Source: an uncultured Clostridia bacterium
GTDB lineage: Bacteria > Bacillota > Clostridia > Christensenellales > UBA3700
Direction: 5' to 3'
Assembly (NCBI GenBank): GCA_947038565.1
Contig: CAMQWP010000007.1
Location: forward strand, 1 to 64,000
Length of the DNA: 64,000 bases
In this document: piece after piece, positions 45,892 through 54,569 of the stretch
Layout: the number at the start of each line of letters is the position of its first letter
How positions within the stretch are numbered: position 1 is the stretch's first letter
Notes under the pieces: generated by a model
What the model saw: the letters and a program-made list of their open reading frames with translations, nothing else
Database searches by the model: none
What the model was told of the DNA's origin: nothing
Program-made: the position numbers and the translations under genes

Positions 45892-46891
45892 CAGCACTTT
45901 CTCCTTGATCACCAATGTTTCTTGCGATCTCCATTAATTTTCTAAACCTATGATTAATACCGCTCTTGCTAATATCGCCACCTAGTAACTCGCGTAGCTC
46001 ATCAAGAGTATGGTCAGGATTGCTAACTCTTAAAAGTGCAACCTCACGTAGTTTATCTGGTAAATTATCCAGACCTATCTCGAGGTCAATTAACTTAATA
46101 GCTTGTATCTGCTTAACGCTCGCAAGTATTGATTTATCCATGTTTGCTAGCTCACAGTTACGCACTCTGTTAGTATCATTCCTAACCGACCTAGACACAA
46201 GTATATTGTTGATCTCCAAAACAGACTGACTTGCTCCAAAAAACGCCATAAAATCACTGATCATATTGCTGTCTTTTATATACAATCCAAATTGCTCACC
46301 TCTATCAATTTTCTTAACAAATATATCGAATTGAGCAAGATAATTCATTATATCATACGCAAGTGTTTCGCTATAGAATTGCATTTCCAAGTGATATCCG
46401 CCAGAGTAAATTTCTTCAATAATCTCATTTTCACTATCAGTCGTATCTACCGAAACTGGCACAGTCACGCTTATACAACTAGCAACAATGCCGAGTAAAT
46501 ACGCTTTTAACTCGTTTTTATTATCAAACTCATTATACGCACCCGCAGAGAAACCTACTGCCTGACCACCAATATAAGTAATAAATCCAGTATCGTCGCC
46601 AATCCTCTCAGTGTACTCTTTCGGCAATTTCACTTTATATGATTTATCAGAAATATTCGTCTTTCTTTGCACATCAATTTCGACAGATATGTCGTATATA
46701 ACTTTTACTTCATTTACAAACTTAGATATAAGATTAAAATATTCATTCTCTACTTCTATATTCGCACCGCGATTATCTATGTGTATAGTCCCGCAAACCC
46801 TCAAGACAGCAGAAATGAACGCAAATCTCTCTGCGTTCGTTGTAAATTCCTTTGCTAATATCTCACCTTTAAACTCTGTATTAAAACTCAT
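45884..46891 (-). CDS. whiA: WhiA, DNA-binding regulator of cell division/sporulation
   Basis: The 335-residue protein has the WhiA order: an N-terminal LAGLIDADG homing-endonuclease-like region (FISAVLRVCGTI; AYLLGIVASCISV) without obvious nuclease residues. The C-terminal helix-turn-helix is NPDHTLDELRELLGGDISKSGINHRFRKL. In Gram-positives WhiA affects division and chromosome segregation, and sporulation in Streptomyces. The start has GAGAGG upstream. In many Clostridia it sits with rapZ and murB; rapZ is absent here. Confidence 0.94.
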   Translation of the reverse strand: MSFNTEFKGEILAKEFTTNAERFAFISAVLRVCGTIHIDNRGANIEVENEYFNLISKFVNEVKVIYDISVEIDVQRKTNISDKSYKVKLPKEYTERIGDDTGFITYIGGQAVGFSAGAYNEFDNKNELKAYLLGIVASCISVTVPVSVDTTDSENEIIEEIYSGGYHLEMQFYSETLAYDIMNYLAQFDIFVKKIDRGEQFGLYIKDSNMISDFMAFFGASQSVLEINNILVSRSVRNDTNRVRNCELANMDKSILASVKQIQAIKLIDLEIGLDNLPDKLREVALLRVSNPDHTLDELRELLGGDISKSGINHRFRKLMEIARNIGDQGESADE

Positions 46892-46954
46892 TTATTTCCT
46901 CTCATAAGTATATATTATTGATCATATAAATACAATTAATAACTTTATATTTTA

Positions 46955-47731
46955 TTATTTTTTGCACTTAAAATCAAAATGACAATAACTACTATTTATC
47001 ACACGTGCTGGGTCTACGCTGTACTCATCTAGCACTTTTAAAGCCCTGTCAATTACGCCTATACTCTCTACTTTATGAGCGTCACTATTCACCGTTATCA
47101 TGCATTTAGACGCAAATAACCCCTCGTAATCAGCTGGAGTACAGTCATCATGACGTGTAGAAACCTCTATCGCAACACCATGATCATAAGCAGCTTTTGC
47201 CACTTCAGAAGTATCTACTGCTAGGTGGTATCCTATGTGAGAAATGATATCAATAGGCTGTTTTTTGATCAGTGAAATATATGCACTAGTATTTTTTTTG
47301 ATTTGGTTTTTTGTAGGTTTATAAAGTAGCTTAGAATAGCTATTAAAAAACAAATTTGTGTAGTCGGACATTTTATCGCCCCATACTGGCTTATGAAAAC
47401 CACATAGGACTATGTCTAACTCATGCCTCATATCCTCTCTAATATCATACTCACCGCCAAGACCTTTTATATTTGCCTCAACGCCAGTAAGGATATTTAT
47501 ATTAGGATATTTTTCACGTAGAGATATCACCTCTTTTGCTTGTTTAAACAAATTATCCTCACTTACTCCGTATATGAAATGGTGAGGGCCGTGATCGGTA
47601 ATAGCTATAGTTTTAAGACCAAGCTCTATTGCTTTTAATACATTTTCTTCTACTGTCCCCTTACCATGACTATACACTGTATGAGTGTGATAATCCGCAA
47701 TAATATCGTATTTATTCTTCAAATTCTCCAA
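46955..47731 (-). CDS. PHP-domain phosphoesterase (YcdX/histidinol-phosphatase-like)
   Basis: The 258-residue protein has the metal-binding PHP motifs: ADYHTHTVYSHGKG, IAITDHGPH, GVEAN, DIISHIGYH and VNSDAHKVESIG. Such proteins are trinuclear-metal phosphatases, but the substrate is unknown. The start appears to be TTG at 47731, nine bases after GAGAGG and inside the last 20 bases of murB; the domain begins only eight residues later and no later Met fits. It sits between murB and whiA, as in other Clostridia. Confidence 0.88.
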   Translation of the reverse strand: MENLKNKYDIIADYHTHTVYSHGKGTVEENVLKAIELGLKTIAITDHGPHHFIYGVSEDNLFKQAKEVISLREKYPNINILTGVEANIKGLGGEYDIREDMRHELDIVLCGFHKPVWGDKMSDYTNLFFNSYSKLLYKPTKNQIKKNTSAYISLIKKQPIDIISHIGYHLAVDTSEVAKAAYDHGVAIEVSTRHDDCTPADYEGLFASKCMITVNSDAHKVESIGVIDRALKVLDEYSVDPARVINSSYCHFDFKCKK

Positions 47732-48599
47732 TTAATCTTACCTCTCTTTGCAGTAAAACACCGCATTCTTTTTCGACTGTTTTTTGAATATGACACATTA
47801 GTTTATAATAATCATTTGATGTACATTTACCAGTATTAATAATGAAATTCGCATGCTTAGTTGACACTTCCGCTTCGCCGACACGACTTCCTTTAAGACC
47901 ACATTTTTCTATATAATATCCTGCACCATTATCATTAGCACGCTTAAAAACTGATCCTAACGATACTTCTAAAGGCTGTGATAAATGTCTTTTAGTTCTT
48001 GCATCTTTCATGCTAGACGCGATTAAAATAGGGTTTTTATGAACCAATCTTAATACTGCACTTATTAGCACTCCACCATTATCAAGCAAGCTACTGTGTC
48101 TATAAGTCATACCTAATTCTTCCCTATTCATATGTACAATATTGCCGTCAATATACACCTCTGCACTCTCAATAATATCAGACATATATCCACCAAAAGC
48201 ACCAGCATTCATAGCTACAGCACCGCCTATACTTCCTGGAATACCCGCAAGTGATTCCATTCCAGACAGACCGAACTTTCTCGCGACAATGCAAGCATTG
48301 GATAGACTCTCACCAGTACTACAAATCAGCGAGTCTTCGTCTACATGTACGCCTTTGACTGCAGATGTTATGATAAGCTCACGATTTATACCTTGATCAC
48401 TAATTAAAGTATTAGTCATATTTCCCAATACTATTCTGTCATCACTAGTATTTTGCAAAGCAACAATCAGACCCTTTATGCTATTAGGTTTTATAAGTAC
48501 TCTTATTCGTCCGCCTGTTTTAAGCGCAGAAATACTATCACCCTTCCTATTATAGCATATACTTGCTCCATTTTCAATAATAATATCATACTTTTCCAT
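47712..48599 (-). CDS. murB: UDP-N-acetylenolpyruvoylglucosamine reductase
   Basis: This FAD enzyme makes UDP-N-acetylmuramate for peptidoglycan. The 295-residue protein has the FAD-binding ALKTGGRIRVLIKP and LGNMTNTLISDQG segments, GIPGSIGGAVAMNAGAFGG, and the SLGSVFKR...GAGYYIEKCGLKG region with the catalytic Ser. HANFIINTG lies near the C terminus. I use the ATG at 48599, five bases after GAGG; a GTG two codons earlier is part of that site. It starts the murB-PHP-whiA-dnaE series. Confidence 0.96.
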   Translation of the reverse strand: MEKYDIIIENGASICYNRKGDSISALKTGGRIRVLIKPNSIKGLIVALQNTSDDRIVLGNMTNTLISDQGINRELIITSAVKGVHVDEDSLICSTGESLSNACIVARKFGLSGMESLAGIPGSIGGAVAMNAGAFGGYMSDIIESAEVYIDGNIVHMNREELGMTYRHSSLLDNGGVLISAVLRLVHKNPILIASSMKDARTKRHLSQPLEVSLGSVFKRANDNGAGYYIEKCGLKGSRVGEAEVSTKHANFIINTGKCTSNDYYKLMCHIQKTVEKECGVLLQREVRLIGEFEE

Positions 48600-48662
48600 A
48601 TTCACCTCAAAATTATTATATGATATGAAAGTCGTAAATATTATAATGCGTATTAAATAAAT

Positions 48663-48693
48663 AAAAAATCCGTCCCATGCTAAGATGAAACGG
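48663..48693 (-). terminator. Terminator after aspartokinase
   Basis: CCGTCCCAT (48670-48678) and ATGAAACGG (48685-48693) pair fully in the minus-strand RNA with two G-U pairs. Six U residues follow. It lies between lysC and murB. Confidence 0.88.
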
Positions 48694-48736
48694 AATTATT
48701 TTACTATTTATTTTGATTTATTGAATAATATTGTTA

Positions 48737-50053
48737 TTATTTAACAAATTCACTGTATATTGCTTTAATAGCATTTTCATAGTCAGGAGTATTAACACCT
48801 ACGATGATATTCATCTCAGAACTACCTTGATCTATCATGCGGATATTGATGTTTTGTTTAGCTAAAGCCGCAAATAGTCTAGAAGCAGTACCTGGAACAA
48901 ATGACATGTCATGTCCTACTGTTGCTATGATAGAAAAACCAGTAAGGAGCTCGATATGATCAGGATTAACAGTCTTTTTAAGTCTATCAATGATAGCATC
49001 TTCTTTGCCCGTAATCTCAGTATCAGCAACTACTATGCTCAGTGTATCAATGCCACTTGGCATATGCTCAAAAGATACATCATAGTACTCGAAAACACTA
49101 AGAACGCGTCTTGCAAAACCAAGCTCACTATTCATCATTGATTTCTCTATAAATACTATACTATAACCTTTTTTACCGGCAATACCAGTGATAAGATTGT
49201 TGTCTTTCTTCTTGTCACGCTCAGATACTATCATAGTACCCTTGTGGTCAGGCTGAAAAGTATTTCTAATATTGATAGGGATATTATTAATTCTAACAGG
49301 GAATATTGACTCTGGGTGAAGTACGTTTGCACCCATGTATGCCAACTCTCTAAGCTCTTTATATGACAATGACTCGATATGCACGGGATTTTCAACAATA
49401 CGAGGATCGCAAGTCATAAAGCCATTAACATCAGTCCAGTTCTCATAGATATTAGCCATAACTGCACGTGATATAATAGCACCAGTAACGTCAGAGCCAC
49501 CTCTTGAGAATGTCTTAATATTACCAGTCGCATCAGCACCGTAAAAACCTGGTATTACTGCGTAATCCACCTTACTTAAACGCTTTGCAACAAGCTCATT
49601 AGTAGTATCAGCGTCGAACTCACCTAAGTCATTGAACCTGATCATATCGCATGGATCAACGAACTCAAAGCCAAGTACAGCTGACATGATAATACCACCT
49701 AAATACTCGCCACGAGACGCAGCGTAATCACTTGTACGATATTTCTTAATACCCTCTTCCACTTCATCAAGGCAAGAATTAATATCAAGATCAAGTTTAA
49801 GATCAGTAACAATCTCAACATAACGTTCACGGATTTTTGAGAAAGTATCAGCACACTCGCCGTTTAACTCTACTTCATGGTAACACGCGTAAAGCATATC
49901 AGTAATTTTCCTATCAGCGCCAGTTCTCTTGCCTGGTGCAGATACGATAACGTATTTACGAGTATTGTCACTATTAACTATATTTGCAATATCAGTGATG
50001 TTATTACTGTTTGCCATAGATGTTCCACCGAATTTACACACTTTTGTTTTCAT
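48737..50053 (-). CDS. lysC: Aspartate kinase
   Basis: This enzyme catalyses the first step from aspartate to lysine, threonine and methionine. The 438-residue protein has KVCKFGGTSMANSNNI at the N terminus, the FSRGGSDVTGAIISRA catalytic region, WTDVNGFMTCDPRIV, and two C-terminal ACT domains (about 300-438). It is the monofunctional YclM-like form. ACT domains imply allosteric control by an end-product amino acid. The gene stands alone: its own terminator follows, and an inverted repeat lies in its upstream region. No lysine riboswitch is visible. Confidence 0.95.
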   Translation of the reverse strand: MKTKVCKFGGTSMANSNNITDIANIVNSDNTRKYVIVSAPGKRTGADRKITDMLYACYHEVELNGECADTFSKIRERYVEIVTDLKLDLDINSCLDEVEEGIKKYRTSDYAASRGEYLGGIIMSAVLGFEFVDPCDMIRFNDLGEFDADTTNELVAKRLSKVDYAVIPGFYGADATGNIKTFSRGGSDVTGAIISRAVMANIYENWTDVNGFMTCDPRIVENPVHIESLSYKELRELAYMGANVLHPESIFPVRINNIPINIRNTFQPDHKGTMIVSERDKKKDNNLITGIAGKKGYSIVFIEKSMMNSELGFARRVLSVFEYYDVSFEHMPSGIDTLSIVVADTEITGKEDAIIDRLKKTVNPDHIELLTGFSIIATVGHDMSFVPGTASRLFAALAKQNINIRMIDQGSSEMNIIVGVNTPDYENAIKAIYSEFVK

Positions 50054-50086
50054 ATCTTACTCCAAAATTTTTATATTAATGTATTT

Positions 50087-50124
50087 GCTACTAAGACTAT
50101 GTAAAATAGTAGGTTTTTAGTAGC
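50087..50124. promoter_or_regulatory. Inverted repeat upstream of lysC
   Basis: GCTACTAA (50087-50094) and TTAGTAGC (50117-50124) form a perfect 8-bp inverted repeat about 35 bases before lysC. No U run follows, so it could be an operator or a leader stem. Confidence 0.35.
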
Positions 50125-50212
50125 TCATGTTATTATAATTTAGCATTATAAAATGTATATTTTTATTTTATGCAATTAACATATCTTTATATCGATAAAT
50201 AGTAATTATATA

Positions 50213-51442
50213 TTATTTGATGATCTTTTTTGCCTCTAGGTAATATCTCTTATCGTTTGCCTCTCCCATAGAAAATGATTTTCTAGGCAAAACACCACGC
50301 CTCACAACATAATCGAAAAATCCATCTTTTGAAATTGTTGGCATAAATACACCTACTGCATCATGCTTTTTAACTAATTCTCTAAGGTTTGTATCACCAT
50401 GAATATAATCTTCGACTATTTCTGGGTGATCTAGCTTATAGTTATCTATAAAGTCTTGAATATCTTTTATAGCGTCGCTAGGATTTGCAGACACCGCTAC
50501 ACTGTAGCAGTTCTCATTAAATCTAACTCGGATTCTAGCCTCGCCTGTAAGAGTTTCTGTGATACTAGTGACGAAATCTTCGCCCGCTCCTATTAGAAGT
50601 CTATGTATCGGCTCAAAAACTAGTGACTCATCATGAAGATTTACAAGCTCACAAAGTGCAAATCTAGCAGGGTGTGTCAAGATCTCTTCAGAATTAAGCG
50701 TCTTCTTAATATTATTCCAACACTCTTTTGCAGTGGCTAGAGAATGATTACCGTCGCCGACAGCAAATACTATACGATCATCACTACTATATCTCTCAAT
50801 CATTCTGTCATGCGACATAAAGTCGTTGAAAGTATTTAAAACTGCTTCATTATCTGATATCTTATATCCTACTACGTTTCCACCTGACATGTTAAGGTCA
50901 AAATCATATAGCTTTTCCATATCATCAGAATCAGCATATAACTTCTCTATGATTTCACCTTCTGCGTCGTCCATAAGCAACATAATATGCGGTATCTCAA
51001 GACTTGCATTTTGTCTAACTTCAATCCTAACCGGTAGACGATCAACTACAGTCATTTCAGTCGCTTTTATAGGCGCATTGTTAGATGTAGTATACTCGTA
51101 AGCCTCTAGATCTACAGACAACATTAATCCAAGTCGCACATTACCATCAGACTGTGTACGCTTGACTAATATAAAACTTTCAACCTCGGTAAAAAAATCA
51201 CTATTTAGTAATTCGTCCATATTTTTATTGATCTTACTAATAGTACTTGTCATATCATCTCTTAGATATACTTCAGGCAATATTATATTTAGTGAAGATG
51301 GAGCGTCCGATACTACGTCTTTTAGCTGTTCCCAATACTCCTTTTCAGAAGTGTATTGGTCACATGCAACTACTGACCATTTACTAAGATCAATATCCTT
51401 ATTAGGGAGTAAAATTTTAGGTACTTTAATCATGTTTTTCAT
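50213..51442 (-). CDS. DUF1015-family protein
   Basis: The 409-residue protein matches my recollection of DUF1015: it starts KVPKILLPNKDIDLSKWSVVACDQYTSEKEYW, with AVGDGNHSLATAK in the middle and a C-terminal AVGVFMPTISKDGFFDYV. The family is widespread in anaerobes and has no established function. The GDGNHSLATA motif suggests a conserved active or ligand site. No signal peptide or membrane segment is seen, so it is cytoplasmic. It begins five bases after cdaA, so the two are cotranscribed; elsewhere cdaA is followed by cdaR. Confidence 0.85.
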   Translation of the reverse strand: MKNMIKVPKILLPNKDIDLSKWSVVACDQYTSEKEYWEQLKDVVSDAPSSLNIILPEVYLRDDMTSTISKINKNMDELLNSDFFTEVESFILVKRTQSDGNVRLGLMLSVDLEAYEYTTSNNAPIKATEMTVVDRLPVRIEVRQNASLEIPHIMLLMDDAEGEIIEKLYADSDDMEKLYDFDLNMSGGNVVGYKISDNEAVLNTFNDFMSHDRMIERYSSDDRIVFAVGDGNHSLATAKECWNNIKKTLNSEEILTHPARFALCELVNLHDESLVFEPIHRLLIGAGEDFVTSITETLTGEARIRVRFNENCYSVAVSANPSDAIKDIQDFIDNYKLDHPEIVEDYIHGDTNLRELVKKHDAVGVFMPTISKDGFFDYVVRRGVLPRKSFSMGEANDKRYYLEAKKIIK

Positions 51443-51447
51443 TAGTA

Positions 51448-52275
51448 TTACCTCTTCTTTGGTTTACTTTTTGTATAATTTATTCCATAAGCATTTTCAA
51501 TCTCTTCTAGTAATTTCTCAGGTGTCATGTATCTCTTTATCTCGCCACGTTTTACAACGCTTATGATACCTGTTTCTTCACTAACTACGATAGCCAATAC
51601 GTCACTTTCTTCGGTGATTCCTATTGCTGCTCTATGTCTTGTGCCTAGCTCTTTACTGATATCTTCTCTTTGGCATATTGGCAAAAAGCAACCAGCACCG
51701 AGTATAATGTTTTCTTTTATGATCACAGCACCGTCATGCAATGGTGCTTTAGTGTTAAATATAGACTGTACTAACCCGTTAGAAACCACTGCATTTAGCA
51801 CAGTTCCTGTATCTAAAAGATGGTTTGGAATAGTATTAGGAGTGATAACGATAAGAGCACCGATATCATTTTTACTAAGAGTCTGACACGCCTTTACCAA
51901 TTCTACAGCAGCACTTCTTAGATCGTCTTCGCTATTACCATAATTTATCAAATCTTTTGGCTCATGCCACTTACTGAATTTAGACACTTTAGACTTAAGA
52001 TCTTGCTGATAGACAACGCAAAACGCAACGATAATAAATATAATACCTGCATCAAGAATCTTACCTGTAACAAAAAGAATATTATTAGCAGTCATAGCAG
52101 TAGCAACATTTACACCAGCATATGCTGTCATATACAGCATTAATAAAAGAGCTAGTTTTTGATTATTCCTACGTTTAAAGAAAATTAAAAAAACTATAGA
52201 TAACGCTATGATTACAAACAAATCAATAATTGCAAAGTAATCAATGTTTTCTAGATATATCACAAAATTGCTCAT
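51448..52275 (-). CDS. cdaA: Diadenylate cyclase CdaA
   Basis: The membrane enzyme makes the second messenger c-di-AMP from two ATP. The 275-residue protein has three N-terminal membrane helices (about 12-33, 40-60, 65-90). A DAC domain follows with the catalytic HDGAVII (about 178-184), and RHRAAIG (about 211-217) contacts ATP. The start follows AAGGAGGG. The usual partner gene cdaR and the glmM gene are not downstream; DUF1015 takes that place. C-di-AMP would link it to potassium and cell-wall homeostasis, as in relatives. Confidence 0.94.
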   Translation of the reverse strand: MSNFVIYLENIDYFAIIDLFVIIALSIVFLIFFKRRNNQKLALLLMLYMTAYAGVNVATAMTANNILFVTGKILDAGIIFIIVAFCVVYQQDLKSKVSKFSKWHEPKDLINYGNSEDDLRSAAVELVKACQTLSKNDIGALIVITPNTIPNHLLDTGTVLNAVVSNGLVQSIFNTKAPLHDGAVIIKENIILGAGCFLPICQREDISKELGTRHRAAIGITEESDVLAIVVSEETGIISVVKRGEIKRYMTPEKLLEEIENAYGINYTKSKPKKR

Positions 52276-52429
52276 TCTCCCTCCTTACCTCTACTTAATT
52301 ATATTATAGGATCACGTGAATAAAAATGCATTTTACCACACTCTTACTATTATTATAATGTTTTAAAATCAATATAAATATCAATAAAATATTAATATAT
52401 ACATTGTATACTATTTTCACATAAAAATA

Positions 52430-52489
52430 AAGCAAATGAGAGGTATTTTGCAAAATTTTCGTAAAAAAACTTTCTAAACACCCCTCATT
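52430..52489 (-). terminator. Terminator after nrdR
   Basis: AATGAGAGGTATT (52435-52447) and AACACCCCTCATT (52477-52489) pair over 13 bp in the minus-strand RNA, with G-U pairs, across a 29-nt loop. A U-rich tail follows. It starts four bases past the nrdR stop. Confidence 0.7.
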
Positions 52490-52492
52490 AAA

Positions 52493-52963
52493 TTAAACAT
52501 TATTCTCTTTTTTGCCTTGTAAAAAATCTTCCATTTCCGCAAACCACGTTTCTACATCGCGAAATTCTTTATATACCGCTGAAAATCTAACATAAGCGAC
52601 ATCGTCTATGTTTTTAAGCCCGGACATAACCATGTCACCGATAAATTGTGAAGATATTTCCTGATCTAAAGAATTACATAAAGCTCGCTCTATTTTATTT
52701 ACCAAATCATCAATAGCTGGTATTGAAACTGGACGCTTTTCACACGCCTTCAAGATACCATTTTTAAGTTTTAGAGTATTAAACTCTTCTCTAACTCCTG
52801 ACTTTTTGACGATGTAAATAGGCGGAGACTCCATACTTTCATAAGTAGTAAATCTTCTTGCACACTCCGTACACTCACGTCTACGTCTTATACTCCTGCC
52901 ATCTTCGCTTAATCTGCTATCAATTACTTTACTATCTAAACAACTACAATTAGGACATTTCAT
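52493..52963 (-). CDS. nrdR: Transcriptional repressor NrdR
   Basis: NrdR represses ribonucleotide reductase genes in response to the dATP/ATP balance. The 156-residue protein has a zinc ribbon, MKCPNCSCLDSKVIDSR..RRRRECTECARRFTTYE, with four Cys. The ATP-cone then begins PIYIVKKSGVREEFN. The start follows AGAGGTGG. It sits downstream of the sigma factor genes, a common clostridial arrangement. No ribonucleotide reductase gene is in the window. Confidence 0.95.
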   Translation of the reverse strand: MKCPNCSCLDSKVIDSRLSEDGRSIRRRRECTECARRFTTYESMESPPIYIVKKSGVREEFNTLKLKNGILKACEKRPVSIPAIDDLVNKIERALCNSLDQEISSQFIGDMVMSGLKNIDDVAYVRFSAVYKEFRDVETWFAEMEDFLQGKKENNV

Positions 52964-53079
52964 ATTCCACCTCTATACAATTATTATACATTATTTATTA
53001 ATATTTGTAAAGGGTTAAAATCAAATTCGATACTATTTTTCGCAATAATTAGCAATTCTATTTAATTACTTACTACAAT

Positions 53080-53481
53080 TTAATTGTCATTGCAACCACA
53101 GCCTCTGTCATCATGATGGTCACGCGGATAGCAATTATCCCCACGTCCACCGCAACCACAATCATTGTTATTATTATGATCATGTCTGTCATGATGGTGT
53201 TTATCATCATCAACAGATCCACATACTGCTCCTGTCGCATTGCCAGATAGTTTTACCAAAATAGCGTCTTCTCCGATCTTTACTATGCATTTCCAAGGCA
53301 CAAATAATGTATCACACGAAGACAATGCTCTAAGTAGTTTTTTTTCACCTGGAACTATAAACCCCATAACATCACCCGAGCATGTCATCACCAAATCTAC
53401 TACTCTACCTAGTTTTTTACCGTCAACGGTATTAATGACCTCTTTTTCTCTAAGGTCACAAAAAGTTATTTCATTCATCAT
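53080..53481 (-). CDS. ylmC: YlmC/YmxH-family PRC-barrel protein with His/Asp/Cys-rich tail
   Basis: The first 80 or so residues (ITFCDLREKEVINTVDGKKLGRVVDL...LFVPWKCIVKIGEDAILVKL) match the YlmC/YmxH PRC-barrel family, which lies next to sigG in spore formers; mutants in some species sporulate poorly. The family is usually about 80-90 residues long. This one has about 50 extra residues rich in His, Asp, Asn, Gly and Cys (DDDKHHHDRHDHNNNN, CGCGGRGDNC, CGCNDN), which look metal-binding. I choose the ATG at 53481 (or 53478) by family fit; no clear ribosome binding site is seen before either this or an earlier ATG at 53517. Confidence 0.82.
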   Translation of the reverse strand: MMNEITFCDLREKEVINTVDGKKLGRVVDLVMTCSGDVMGFIVPGEKKLLRALSSCDTLFVPWKCIVKIGEDAILVKLSGNATGAVCGSVDDDKHHHDRHDHNNNNDCGCGGRGDNCYPRDHHDDRGCGCNDN

Positions 53482-53569
53482 AATATAATAAATGCGGTGA
53501 AAAGGATAATTATGCATATATATAACCGAATTCTTACTTTAGTTTTATTAAATATAAGAATATAACGCG

Positions 53570-53623
53570 AGAAAAGCATAAAACAGCATAATATCGTAGA
53601 AATACCCACGTATCACGCTGTTT
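53570..53623 (-). terminator. Terminator after sigG
   Basis: AAACAGCATAATA (53581-53593) pairs with TATCACGCTGTTT (53611-53623) using G-U pairs, with an inner CGT/ACG helix. On the minus strand a moderately U-rich tail follows. It lies between sigG and ylmC. Confidence 0.65.
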
Positions 53624-53649
53624 AAATTTTGCTATTATTCTACTATTTT

Positions 53650-54417
53650 TTAAAATTGTGCTCGCATTTTTGCAAGAGCTATTTTTTCCAGTCTTGATAC
53701 CTGAGCTTGGGATACGCCGATATAGCTAGCTATCTCAACTTGAGTTTTATCACGATAATATCTCATACTTAAAATGCATTTTTCTTTATCAGTTAAGCCT
53801 TTTACGCATTTTTTAAGCATCACATTTTCTGTCCAATTTATCTCTGTATCGTCTTTATTATAAAGCTGATCCATGAGTGATAGACTATCATCCTCATCAT
53901 TATACACGCTCTCATATATACTGACTGGTTCGCTGATCGCATTCAATGCACACGCAACCTCACTTATAGGCTTGTCTATTTCCTCAGCAATTTCAAATAG
54001 ACTTACAGTCTTTTGCTCTCTACACTCTATAAGTTCTCTAGCTTTCAATGCTTGATACGCTGTATCTCTCATACTCCTAGTGACTCTAATGCTTGTAGAT
54101 TCCTTAATGAATTTTGTCATTTCACCTATAATCATAGGAACCGCGTACGTTGAAAACTTGACATTGTACCTCATATCAAAGTTATTTACTGCTTTGATAA
54201 GCCCAACGCATCCTACTTGAAATAGATCATCACTATCATACTTGCTATCATATCTCTGTACCATTGCAAGTACTAATCTTAAGTTTGCAGTGATAAATTC
54301 TTCTCTTGCTTCCATATCGTTATTATCTTTAATTCTTTTCATCATATCCACCGCTTCGCTAGTGGTTACCTTTGGTAATTTTGATGTTTCAATTCCACAA
54401 ATAAATACTTTATGCAT
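53650..54417 (-). CDS. sigG: Sporulation sigma factor SigG
   Basis: This late forespore-specific RNA polymerase sigma factor has 255 residues from the ATG at 54417, six bases after AAGGAGGT; an earlier start adds 14 residues with no family match. It begins KVFICGIETSKLPKV, the SigG hallmark. It has region 2 NLRLVLAMVQRY, DDLFQVGCVGLIKAVNNFD and FSTYAVPMIIGEM. Region 4 has the helix-turn-helix TQVEIASYIGVSQAQVSRLEK. It follows sigE in the same orientation, as in Bacillus and Clostridium. Confidence 0.96.
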   Translation of the reverse strand: MHKVFICGIETSKLPKVTTSEAVDMMKRIKDNNDMEAREEFITANLRLVLAMVQRYDSKYDSDDLFQVGCVGLIKAVNNFDMRYNVKFSTYAVPMIIGEMTKFIKESTSIRVTRSMRDTAYQALKARELIECREQKTVSLFEIAEEIDKPISEVACALNAISEPVSIYESVYNDEDDSLSLMDQLYNKDDTEINWTENVMLKKCVKGLTDKEKCILSMRYYRDKTQVEIASYIGVSQAQVSRLEKIALAKMRAQF

Positions 54418-54484
54418 ACACACCTCCTTGTATGTAAATAAAACCTCAGGAGACTGCAATGATATCCATGCACTTCTTGTAGTA

Positions 54485-54533
54485 GGTATATAGTATTATG
54501 TGCAACACTTTACGCTATATACCATATTTTACA
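54485..54533. repeat. Inverted repeat between sigE and sigG
   Basis: GGTATATAG (54485-54493) and CTATATACC (54525-54533) are perfect 9-bp arms around a 31-base centre. There is no U run, so it is not a clear terminator. It could be a control site or an RNA structure upstream of sigG. Confidence 0.4.
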
Positions 54534-54569
54534 TTTATTTTTTAGCTAGCACAGTATAATAATAGTTTA

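Noticed and set aside
50054..50212. Lysine riboswitch upstream of the aspartokinase gene
   Set aside because: The region is about 160 bases, lacks the conserved GC-rich L-box segments and has no terminator; only one 8-bp inverted repeat is seen.
54418..54569. SigF/SigG-type promoter before sigG
   Set aside because: Partial GCATG/CATA-like matches exist, but spacing and -10 do not fit well enough to support a call.
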